Shown piece after piece: positions 1 through 7,435 of a DNA stretch of 64,000 bases. The position numbers and the translations under genes are program-made. The notes below the pieces were generated by a model. That model searched no databases, was not told the DNA's origin, and was given only the letters and a program-made list of their open reading frames with translations. How positions within the stretch are numbered: position 1 is the first letter of the stretch; each line of letters opens with the position of its first letter. Source of the DNA: Sediminibacterium ginsengisoli (GTDB lineage Bacteria > Bacteroidota > Bacteroidia > Chitinophagales > Chitinophagaceae); the NCBI GenBank assembly GCA_945901845.1, contig CAMDLR010000003.1, positions 1 through 64,000 of the forward strand. Direction: 5' to 3'.

Positions 1-304
1 ATAAAAATGAAAAGATAGATAGCAATAAATGCATAGCTAATTCAGAGTTGCCAAAAATCATTGAATGAAGCGAAATGATATAAAATAATAAAGGTGGTTG
101 ATTGTGTTTGTACATTGGTTTTGGGCTATCATCCCAATTTATCAAACCAGATAATGGATGTGTTGGATTAGCCTTGATACTTTCCGCAGCCTCTAGGTGG
201 AATGTATCATCTATGTGATACGCTTTGTTAATGTTAAAAAGTGTTGCTATTAACCATATAATTAACAAGTATCTCCAAATTATAGGAAGTCTAAATAAGG
301 TCAT
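1..304 (-). CDS. Glycosyltransferase family 39-like membrane protein (N-terminal part, cut by window edge)
   Basis: Reading the minus strand from the ATG at 304-302 gives 101 codons open to the window edge, with no stop. The product starts with a short basic leader and a hydrophobic segment (about residues 8-24). An acidic stretch follows (HIDDTFHLEAAESI), then NQPPLLFYII, an extracytoplasmic loop plus second membrane helix. This order, an Asp pair just after TM1 and a Q-P-P-L motif before TM2, is typical of GT39/ArnT-like polyprenol-phosphate-dependent glycosyltransferases with the GT-C fold. The missing C-terminal part prevents a substrate assignment. The stretch 305-549 upstream is A+T-rich and holds no gene I can support; promoters for this gene and for the plus-strand island must lie there. 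Confidence 0.6.
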   Translation of the reverse strand, partial: MTLFRLPIIWRYLLIIWLIATLFNINKAYHIDDTFHLEAAESIKANPTHPLSGLINWDDSPKPMYKHNQPPLLFYIISLHSMIFGNSELAMHLLLSIFSFL

Positions 305-549
305 GGGGTGGAGATGTGATTTATTCGTTTATTTCTATACATATTTAAGATATAAAATATGTTAATTATTCGGTTAATTTATTTGTAAAATTTCTTTTAA
401 TTCGAAATTCTATATTTTGATCCGCTATGGTAAATACAAATGAAATGCTAAAATTAAATAAGTTAGGTGTTCATGAATTAGAGAATAATTACATTTATTG
501 AAATAAAATATTTCCTAAAATTTATATTATTTCAATCAATACCTTCTTT

Positions 550-1170
550 ATGATGAATCGTAAATTTAAAATTTCAATTGTAGTCTTGCTACTTTGTTTG
601 GTTGGATCTTATTTTATCTACCAATCGTATAGAAAAATCGGGCTTGGTAATTACCGAAATGTTATAGTAAATTATGGAACAGACATTGATATAGCAGCAG
701 AGCGATACAATGTTTCCCCTGCTTTTTTGAAGTCGCTATGTGCTTTAGAATCCTCTGGTAAAAGCACGCCGGGTAGTAGATTTGAGTCTCATGTATTTGA
801 AAGATTAAAGAAGTTAAAGAGAGGAGAGATTTCTAAATATGACGGATTAAATCCAGCTGATATAGCAAATTCTTCAGACGATGCATTACGAAACCTCGCC
901 ACATCATGGGGGCCATTTCAATTAATGGGGTATAAATGTTTAGAACTGGGAATATCAGTAAATGACTTGAGAGGAAAAAAATCTGTTGAGCATAGTGTAA
1001 ATTGGATTTCAAAGTCGTACGGACACTTAATTCGTGCAAAAAAATATGAAGATGCATTTCATTTTCATAATACTGGAAGATTGGTACCTACCATTGGGCG
1101 ATACTTGACCCATGATAAAAGTTATATACCACGCGGTATCAAATACATGCAATATTTTGTTAAAAAATAA
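550..1170 (+). CDS. Muramidase / lytic transglycosylase-like exported protein
   Basis: This 206-residue protein has an N-terminal signal anchor (about residues 6-24) followed by a lysozyme-fold domain. LCALESSGK at about 62-70 carries a candidate catalytic Glu67, and TSWGPFQLMGY at about 118-128 is the core of soluble lytic transglycosylase/N-acetylmuramidase families. The FESHVFERL segment between them resembles DUF3380-type N-acetylmuramidases. It probably cuts the glycan strands of peptidoglycan in the periplasm. Its stop overlaps the next start as TAATG, so it should be translationally coupled to the M15 peptidase, giving a glycan-plus-peptide pair. Two adjacent ATGs (550 and 553) are equally possible starts. 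The exact bond cut cannot be told from sequence. Confidence 0.65.
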   Translation: MMNRKFKISIVVLLLCLVGSYFIYQSYRKIGLGNYRNVIVNYGTDIDIAAERYNVSPAFLKSLCALESSGKSTPGSRFESHVFERLKKLKRGEISKYDGLNPADIANSSDDALRNLATSWGPFQLMGYKCLELGISVNDLRGKKSVEHSVNWISKSYGHLIRAKKYEDAFHFHNTGRLVPTIGRYLTHDKSYIPRGIKYMQYFVKK

Positions 1171-1934
1171 TGATAACTTTTATGCATAGGGTTTTTAAAA
1201 AAAGAATTTGGGTATGGGTACTACTATTTATAGTTGCCGGGGTCATCTCTACTGTGTTTCTTGTAGCTAGGTATAATCGTTGGACCTATGACATGCTAAA
1301 CGATAATCCACCAGTTAAGTCACTCACGCATGCTAACGAGATATTAGATCAATATCCAACTGTAAGATTCTTGGATCTTCCAGCTGAAATAAAACAGCCA
1401 TTTTACATTACAAAATACAACCTTCAAAATAATATTTCTAGTAGCAAATTTTATTTGATACCCCGTAAAGATTTATTTAAAAAAATATTTTTGGATATTC
1501 GAATTAATGAATTGGTTACCAAGGAACAGCAAATTCAGGGTGTATGGTATTTTCAAAAAAAGCAGGCTTATTTGTGTATCGATGAAAAGCTGATAGCGTC
1601 TTTGTTTCTACTTCAAGAAAAACTAGTTCAAATTAATTGTGACCCTAATGCCCTTATCATTAATTCTGGGTATAGATCCCCTAATCATAATCAATCTGTG
1701 GGAGGCGCGCCCATTAGCCAGCATTTGTTTGGTAAGGCTATTGATTTGAAAATTGGCGATATAAATCAGGATGGAAGTGTTAATCAAGAAGATAAACAAA
1801 TTGTTTATAAAATCTTAAACACAGACATCATTGCAAATAAGGGTGGTCTTGGATTTTATCCTAATACACAAATTTTACACATGGATGTTAGGGGCGAACA
1901 TGCTAGGTGGAATTATTACAATCGAAAAAAATAA
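1170..1934 (+). CDS. M15-family D,D-/L,D-peptidase with an EF-hand-like insertion
   Basis: This 254-residue protein has a signal anchor at about 13-33 and a C-terminal peptidase M15 (YcbK/VanY-like) domain. NSGYRSPNHN at 165-174 and SQHLFGKAID at 183-192 supply zinc ligands His185 and Asp192, and LHMDVRG supplies His237. The expected role is trimming of peptidoglycan stem or cross-link peptides. Between the two zinc motifs sits a D-I-N-Q-D-G loop (residues 197-208) with Asp197, Asn199, Asp201, Ser203 and Asp208 spaced like an EF-hand or dockerin calcium site. The start overlaps the stop of the muramidase-like gene (TAATG). Family confidence is high; which peptide bond is cut is open. Confidence 0.78.
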   Translation: MITFMHRVFKKRIWVWVLLFIVAGVISTVFLVARYNRWTYDMLNDNPPVKSLTHANEILDQYPTVRFLDLPAEIKQPFYITKYNLQNNISSSKFYLIPRKDLFKKIFLDIRINELVTKEQQIQGVWYFQKKQAYLCIDEKLIASLFLLQEKLVQINCDPNALIINSGYRSPNHNQSVGGAPISQHLFGKAIDLKIGDINQDGSVNQEDKQIVYKILNTDIIANKGGLGFYPNTQILHMDVRGEHARWNYYNRKK

Positions 1935-1987
1935 TATGTTATTTAACGATACACCAACTTTATCTTAACGCTTCTTTATTAATTAAC

Positions 1988-2022
1988 TAAATACTTTTAT
2001 CATCCCCCATCAAAAGTATTTA
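1988..2022. repeat. Perfect 11-bp inverted repeat before the beta-propeller gene
   Basis: The arms TAAATACTTTT (1988-1998) and AAAAGTATTTA (2012-2022) are exact reverse complements around a 13-base loop containing CCCCC. The repeat lies between the stop of the M15 peptidase gene and the start at 2045. No T-tract follows, so a regulatory dyad or mRNA hairpin is as likely as a terminator. Confidence 0.45.
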
Positions 2023-2044
2023 TCAATTAATAATTATCAAACCA

Positions 2045-3388
2045 ATGCGTTTAATTTTTCCTACTATTTCATTTATTACTATTTCTTTTTTTGGACCCGA
2101 TAAGCCTCCAAAGTATGCTCCTATTGAGGATAATTTTGATTTAAACTGGCGCACACAAATGGGGTCCGCGAGTTTTAAAACCAATTTAATCATTGCCAGC
2201 AACGATTTAATTATTGGATCTAATGGTGCTGATTTTATGGATTACTATATTACAGACAAGAGTTCTGGAGTATATAGAATTGACCGTAAAACAGGGGCTG
2301 TTATCAAACATTTTGCGAATGAATCTTATGGGGATATGGATGTAAATGGTATTCTACTTCATAATAATCGCTTGTACTTTGGTAATGATAATGAGGAGTT
2401 TTTATGCACGTCCCTTGATGGTAAAATTATTTGGCGTAATCCTGCATCTGGTGATATAGAGCATGAGCCTGTTTTAATCAATAATAGAGGTATTCAGCAA
2501 ATCGTTTATGCTACTGAAACGGGTGAAGTTAAAGCAGTTGAACCAACAACAGGAAAAGCATTATGGAGTTATTATATTCCAAATTTTGAAGGATGGAAGG
2601 CAGGCGATAATAGATCAATCTTTAAAGTTAAATCTTATTTCACCAATACCAATTCTTTTTACACAAAGCCAGTTGAGCTTGATCTAAATGCAGATGGAGT
2701 AATGGATTTGGTATATCTAACGTATGACAGTAAGGTGTTTGCAATTAATGGAGCTTCTGGTAAATTGTTGTGGTTAAATGAAAAATATGATAGAAGTGAA
2801 GTTGTATTAATGCCAACTGGTACTAAAAATGAACCTTCTTTAACCTTCTTTTCTGTAACCTATGATTCTGTTTATAATTCAACTAATTACTTAGTTACTT
2901 TAAACAAATTTGGTAAACAAATTGCTAAAACAAAAATGCCTAAGATTAATTCTGGAATGGGTCTTAATTATCTTACACTAGATAATTTATTCATTGTGCA
3001 GCGTGATTCTTTGCTTGAAGTTAATAATCAAGGACAGTACAAAGCCTATAGTCGCACTAATTTTTATCCAACTATTGATTATTTGGGTAAGCATGTTATT
3101 GAAGAGAGAAACGGTTATGAATCGCTCATCTCAAATAGGGCATTTTCATATAAAGGAGATTCAAATTGTGTGATTATTTTAAATCAACAAGATCCTGCGA
3201 ATCATACAAGTGGATTTATTGAAATTTATTCTTTAACCGCGCATAAGGTGATTGAAAGATTTAGTTTACCAATGCCTTCCGAATTTCCGCCAATCATAGA
3301 AGATATCAATAAAGACGGCAATCTGGATTTACTCATTAATTGTTACAATGGTTATTTATACTGCTATGATTTAAAAGTTAAACCCTAA
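2045..3388 (+). CDS. Exported beta-propeller protein with PQQ-like and FG-GAP-like repeats
   Basis: This 447-residue protein has a short N-terminal hydrophobic leader and then repeated blades. Blades such as ATTGKALWSY-type and GASGKLLWLN resemble PQQ-binding-like propellers. LDLNADGVMDL (about 223-233) and EDINKDGNLDL (about 419-429) are FG-GAP/VCBS-like calcium-binding turns. It has none of the extra active-site features of quinoprotein dehydrogenases, so a binding or scaffold role is more likely than catalysis. It sits 110 bp after the M15 gene and 5 bp before the next lipoprotein gene, inside the cell-wall island. Its ligand is unknown. Confidence 0.55.
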   Translation: MRLIFPTISFITISFFGPDKPPKYAPIEDNFDLNWRTQMGSASFKTNLIIASNDLIIGSNGADFMDYYITDKSSGVYRIDRKTGAVIKHFANESYGDMDVNGILLHNNRLYFGNDNEEFLCTSLDGKIIWRNPASGDIEHEPVLINNRGIQQIVYATETGEVKAVEPTTGKALWSYYIPNFEGWKAGDNRSIFKVKSYFTNTNSFYTKPVELDLNADGVMDLVYLTYDSKVFAINGASGKLLWLNEKYDRSEVVLMPTGTKNEPSLTFFSVTYDSVYNSTNYLVTLNKFGKQIAKTKMPKINSGMGLNYLTLDNLFIVQRDSLLEVNNQGQYKAYSRTNFYPTIDYLGKHVIEERNGYESLISNRAFSYKGDSNCVIILNQQDPANHTSGFIEIYSLTAHKVIERFSLPMPSEFPPIIEDINKDGNLDLLINCYNGYLYCYDLKVKP

Positions 3389-3393
3389 ATAAT

Positions 3394-4695
3394 ATGTATA
3401 CTTTAAATAAATTTACCGTATTAATTGTCTTAATTTTCTTTGTTGTTGGTTGTTCTAATAAGAAAATTTCCTATGAGCAAAAAATAGAAGCTCCAATTTC
3501 TACTAATACTTTACCTTTTGATTCATATGCGTATAAGCAAGATACTAGCATGGTTATTGCTACATCTAAAGGTACAGTTATAAAAATTGATCCTAATACT
3601 TTTACGTATGCTAATGGCGCTAATGTTTACAACCAAATACAAGTTAAAGTCAGGGAAATGCATACGGCTAATGATATTTTAAAATCTGGAATACCAATGA
3701 GTGTCGATGGTGCTCGAAATAATTTTTTGCAATCTGGAGGCATGCTAGAAATTAGGGCTTTTGATAATAATGAAGAGCTAAAAATAGCTGATGGCAAAAG
3801 TATTGGCATAGAACTTGCTAACTTTTCTCCAGCTAATGGGTTTAGTTTATATTATCTTCAGGGAAATGAAAATTGGAAAGTAAGTGACACATTTAATTTG
3901 AAAAAAAATGAACGTAAATCTAATGCGCTTGAAAAGATTACTAATTTCTTGAAAAAGCCATTTGTTAAAAAATCTACTCTTATAAATGATAAATATATGA
4001 TTGTAGCTAATGTAAAAGAAGTTCCACATTTAAAGGCTTTTCAAAACCAGCATTGGAAAATATTAGATGGCACAGATCCCAAAATTGTTGAAAAGTGTAT
4101 GCGTTTATCATGGGATGATGTAGTTGTTACCCCTATAAAAAATAAAAAAAATGTATATAATCTTGCATTTACTAGGTCAATTATGGTGCAAGGTTCCGGT
4201 AATGATACTATTTCTTTGAATGTTCAAGCAACTCCTTCTAATACAAGTGATACCACATTTACAAAGCAACTTGGTGAATATAATATGGCAATTGTACGAT
4301 TGAACGATGAAAAAATTCGATTACAAGCTGAGGCTGATATGGTAAGTAGTTTTCAAATTAGACAATTAGGTGTATGGAATATTGATAAAATTATGAGTAA
4401 TGAAGATTTAGTGAATTGTTCTTTAAAATTTGACTTCGAAAAAAATATCGATCCTTTAGTAAATCATATAAAGCTTTTTGTTTTGTATGAAGAAGATAAA
4501 TCTGTGGTATATTATTTACCACAGGATTGGGATAAGGTTAGATTGTCAAAAACAAAACGAATTTCACTTGTGGCGGTATTGCCAAATAATAAAGTAGCAT
4601 TTGTAGATCCTAAAAATGTGAATGCTATGGTTAGGCAGGGTAGTTCAAATATCTTTTTTAATACTGTTGAGCAACCAGCAGCCTCATTCAAATAA
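3394..4695 (+). CDS. Lipoprotein with ZU5-like beta-sandwich domain
   Basis: The leader ends in VVGCSNKK, a lipobox with Cys20, so the 433-residue product should be a lipoprotein. Residues about 58-160 show the pattern of ZU5-like domains in Bacteroidota lipoproteins: T-V-I-K-I-D-P-N-T-F at the start, V-K-V-R-E in the middle, an S-G-I-P-M turn, then a Q-S-G-G-M-L-E-I-R-A strand. The rest (about 200-433) is a beta-rich region I do not recognise. Such domains usually mediate protein contacts and some are autoproteolytic; no clear self-cleavage site was identified. It lies 5 bp after the propeller gene and 22 bp before the metallopeptidase gene, which suggests one transcript. Confidence 0.5.
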   Translation: MYTLNKFTVLIVLIFFVVGCSNKKISYEQKIEAPISTNTLPFDSYAYKQDTSMVIATSKGTVIKIDPNTFTYANGANVYNQIQVKVREMHTANDILKSGIPMSVDGARNNFLQSGGMLEIRAFDNNEELKIADGKSIGIELANFSPANGFSLYYLQGNENWKVSDTFNLKKNERKSNALEKITNFLKKPFVKKSTLINDKYMIVANVKEVPHLKAFQNQHWKILDGTDPKIVEKCMRLSWDDVVVTPIKNKKNVYNLAFTRSIMVQGSGNDTISLNVQATPSNTSDTTFTKQLGEYNMAIVRLNDEKIRLQAEADMVSSFQIRQLGVWNIDKIMSNEDLVNCSLKFDFEKNIDPLVNHIKLFVLYEEDKSVVYYLPQDWDKVRLSKTKRISLVAVLPNNKVAFVDPKNVNAMVRQGSSNIFFNTVEQPAASFK

Positions 4696-4717
4696 TGTCT
4701 ATTTTTAATTTATTTTC

Positions 4718-5203
4718 ATGAATCCAGATTGGTTGCTGTATTTTTCCATTACCTGTTTTGTTTTCGCCTTTGTTGCGTATCTTTTTAGATCTGAGGATAA
4801 GTATAAGTTAAATACATCCAATGTGCAGTTTTGTAGAGAAGTGATGAAGTGGACGGGGCCTATTTTGGTTACTCATGGGGTTAAATATTTTCCTTCAATT
4901 ACAGTTAGGTACAATAAAAAGTCTCGAAAAATGGGTGTTTATATACCCTCATCAAATTCTATTGTAATTTATCTTAAAAGTCACGATGGTAATCTTTCCG
5001 ATATATGTTCTACAGTGCTTCACGAAATAAAGCACCATATTCAATCCAAAAAAGATCCTGAATTTCGAAAACTCCTGAATTATAACAAATACGGTTATTA
5101 TAACAACCGTATTGAACGTGAAGCGAGAGATTTTGAGAATGCCTATGTTCAAAATTGCCTTAAAGACCTATGTAAAAATGGTATTATTCATAAGGTAATG
5201 TAA
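4718..5203 (+). CDS. Small membrane-anchored HExxH metallopeptidase-like protein
   Basis: This 161-residue protein has an N-terminal membrane helix at about 6-23. A compact domain follows with LHEIKHHIQ at 101-109 (His102, Glu103, His106) and EREARDFE at 133-140, which can supply a glutamate third ligand such as Glu135. This is the gluzincin arrangement HExxH plus E. It is short for a protease and resembles small predicted Zn peptidases of the M78/SprT-like size class. The anchor would place the domain at the membrane, probably on the periplasmic face given its neighbours, but topology is not certain. The substrate is unknown. Confidence 0.55.
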   Translation: MNPDWLLYFSITCFVFAFVAYLFRSEDKYKLNTSNVQFCREVMKWTGPILVTHGVKYFPSITVRYNKKSRKMGVYIPSSNSIVIYLKSHDGNLSDICSTVLHEIKHHIQSKKDPEFRKLLNYNKYGYYNNRIEREARDFENAYVQNCLKDLCKNGIIHKVM

Positions 5204-5297
5204 ATGTTACTTATAAAAGTTAGTATTTGCGCTCTATTTAGAACAATTATATAGGAAGTATTCAGTAATATTACAATATAATTTAATTCAATTTCTC

Positions 5298-6257
5298 ATG
5301 AAACTGTTGTTTATTCCTTTACTAATTATAACATTTGCTTGTTTCGGACAAAGTTCTATTCAAACCTATTGTGATACTAGATTGCTGACTACGTTAAAAA
5401 GTCAGCAGGCAGAAAATGGGTTGATTATTTTAAAAGAAGTTTCTACTGGGAAAATTATAGCTACTTCCGCATTTGTTTCTAAAAAGACAAAGACCGGCAT
5501 TGTCTATGTAAAAGATAGTTCAATTTTGAATGCTAAGGTTGAGCCAGGTAGCCTTATGATACCAATATCTACAGCCTATTTAATAGATAATACTAATCTT
5601 GATATCAAGGACAGTGTTAATATTGAAAATGGCACCACAACAATTAGAGGGTTAAAAATATACGATAGTGAAAATCACGAAATTAAAAATGCTACAATAA
5701 AAAGGGTAAATGAAATTTCTAGTAATGTTGGAATTTCAAAACTATATGACATAAATGTCAATTACAGTCAAACGTCGAATTTTATTGATGCAGTCAATAA
5801 CTATATTCTTGATAGTGCATATTTTGGTTCAATAGATAAAACTGAAATAAATTTGCCTTTCGTTACTTTCGGATACGGACTAATGCTTACTCCAAATCAA
5901 GTTTTAAATTTTTATAATAGAGTGGCGAATAATGATCAAAAAATGTTTACAAAATCATCTACTGCATTTAAAATGCAGGAAATCTTGGAAGGTGTTTCTC
6001 TAAATGGGACATCTAAATTATTGCTTAAAAATTCTGTAATCCCTATTTCTTCAAAAACTGGTACAACTTTAGCAGTAAGTAAAAGCGGTTATAGTACTAA
6101 GCAATATTATTCTTCAATGAGTGGATATGCGCCAACTTCAAGCCCCAAATACAGTTGCATTGTACTAATAAAATGTAAGCTAGGTTCTCCACAATTCTAC
6201 GGAGCAGTTGTAGCCGGTCCTGTATTTAGAGATATTTTAAATGAAGCTTGTAAATAA
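5298..6257 (+). CDS. Penicillin-binding-protein-like pseudo-transpeptidase (SxxK lysine replaced by isoleucine)
   Basis: The 319-residue product has a cleavable signal peptide (to about residue 18) and then only a transpeptidase-like domain; there is no dimerisation or pedestal domain and no membrane anchor. It keeps three class B PBP landmarks: VEPGSLMIPIS at 81-91 around Ser85, SSNVG at 141-145 (the SxN motif) and SSKTGTT at 251-257 (the KTG motif). FGYGLMLTPNQVLNFYN at about 191-207 also matches FtsI/PBP2. In active enzymes the serine is followed three residues later by lysine (SxxK). Here residue 88 is Ile (ATA at 5559-5561), so acylation should be badly impaired. A binding or regulatory pseudoenzyme is the likely role. 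The CapA-like gene follows after 6 bp. Confidence 0.75.
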   Translation: MKLLFIPLLIITFACFGQSSIQTYCDTRLLTTLKSQQAENGLIILKEVSTGKIIATSAFVSKKTKTGIVYVKDSSILNAKVEPGSLMIPISTAYLIDNTNLDIKDSVNIENGTTTIRGLKIYDSENHEIKNATIKRVNEISSNVGISKLYDINVNYSQTSNFIDAVNNYILDSAYFGSIDKTEINLPFVTFGYGLMLTPNQVLNFYNRVANNDQKMFTKSSTAFKMQEILEGVSLNGTSKLLLKNSVIPISSKTGTTLAVSKSGYSTKQYYSSMSGYAPTSSPKYSCIVLIKCKLGSPQFYGAVVAGPVFRDILNEACK

Positions 6258-6263
6258 TTTATT

Positions 6264-7433
6264 ATGAAATATACTTTTACGATAACTAAGTTAGCTGTAT
6301 TATCCTTGGCATTTTTTGTGTTTACAACTTACGGTTGTTCAGAATTATCTTCTAGAAATTCTTCTTTAATAACGCAAAAGAGTGAAATCAATTATGATAC
6401 TGTATCGATAGCTATTGTTGGTGATTTAATGTGTCATTCTCAGCAATTTAACCTTGCAAAAAAGGATACTGGTTATGATTTTAATCCAACATTTGCTCCT
6501 GTAAAAAAGTATTTGGAGAGTACCGATTTTACATTTGGGAATCTCGAAACTGTAACTGCCGGATCAGCGCTTAATTATACCGGTTACCCAATGTTTAATA
6601 CACCTGTACAGTATCTTGATGCACTTAAAGAAGCGGGCTTTGATGTGCTTACTACGGCAAATAATCACTCATTAGATCGTGGATTTATTGGTATAGAGAA
6701 GACGATATCTGAACTAGATAATCGTGGCATTTTGCATACTGGAACTGCTCGATCGTTAGCCGATCGTAATGCATCATTAATTCTTTCAAAAAATAAAACT
6801 AAATTAGGTGTATTAGCATATACATACGGCACAAATGGCATTAAAATACCAGATGGTAAGGGATTTTGTGTCAATCTGATTGACACACTTCAAATTAAAA
6901 ATGATATAGAAAAATCCAAAAAAGCTGGAGCTGACGTTGTTATGGTTTTTGTTCATTGGGGCAATGAGTATCAGAGATTTGCTAGTGATTCTCAAAAGAT
7001 GTTAGCTAATTATATCCATAAAAATGGGGCACTACTTGTTTTTGGTTCACATCCACATGTTTTACAACCAATTAGTACTACTACTGATTTTACATCTGGC
7101 TTTACAATATTTTCTTTGGGAAACTTTGTTTCATCTCAAAGAAAACAGTATACAGATTGTGGAATTATTGTAAAGATGAAGTTGGTTAAAAATTTAACTA
7201 CCGGGGTAGTATCAATTAGTAAAGCAAATTTTATTCCAACCTATGTTAGCACTCAAAATGGATTTCGAATTTTGTCTGTTTCTGATGCGATTGAATCATT
7301 CAAAAACAAAAATGTAAATCATTTATCTTTTACGAGTAGCTTAATTGAACAGGCTAGAATTAAGGAAGTGTGGAATGAAACTACTACCCATATGACGAAT
7401 GTTAATATGGGTTTTACTGCTCTTGAAGAATAG
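6264..7433 (+). CDS. CapA-family (PGA_cap) lipoprotein, metallophosphatase fold
   Basis: This 389-residue protein has a lipobox (TTYGCSEL, Cys25) and a CapA/PgsA-like domain. The family signatures are present: IAIVGDLMCHSQ near residue 50, FGNLET near 93, LTTANNHSLDRG near 132, FVHWGNEY near 228 and FGSHPHVLQPI near 257. CapA proteins are linked to poly-gamma-glutamate capsule synthesis, but the family is broad and its enzymatic role is unsettled. No pgsB or pgsC partner lies in the window. Instead the gene follows the pseudo-transpeptidase by 6 bp and converges on the L,D-transpeptidase gene with a 2-bp gap. A wall-related function is therefore inferred. Confidence 0.75.
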   Translation: MKYTFTITKLAVLSLAFFVFTTYGCSELSSRNSSLITQKSEINYDTVSIAIVGDLMCHSQQFNLAKKDTGYDFNPTFAPVKKYLESTDFTFGNLETVTAGSALNYTGYPMFNTPVQYLDALKEAGFDVLTTANNHSLDRGFIGIEKTISELDNRGILHTGTARSLADRNASLILSKNKTKLGVLAYTYGTNGIKIPDGKGFCVNLIDTLQIKNDIEKSKKAGADVVMVFVHWGNEYQRFASDSQKMLANYIHKNGALLVFGSHPHVLQPISTTTDFTSGFTIFSLGNFVSSQRKQYTDCGIIVKMKLVKNLTTGVVSISKANFIPTYVSTQNGFRILSVSDAIESFKNKNVNHLSFTSSLIEQARIKEVWNETTTHMTNVNMGFTALEE

Positions 7434-7435
7434 AT

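Noticed and set aside
5217..5230. Half-site GTTAGTATT resembling the aromatic-pathway palindrome
   Set aside because: Only one arm is present and no partner arm lies at the right spacing; chance in A+T-rich DNA.
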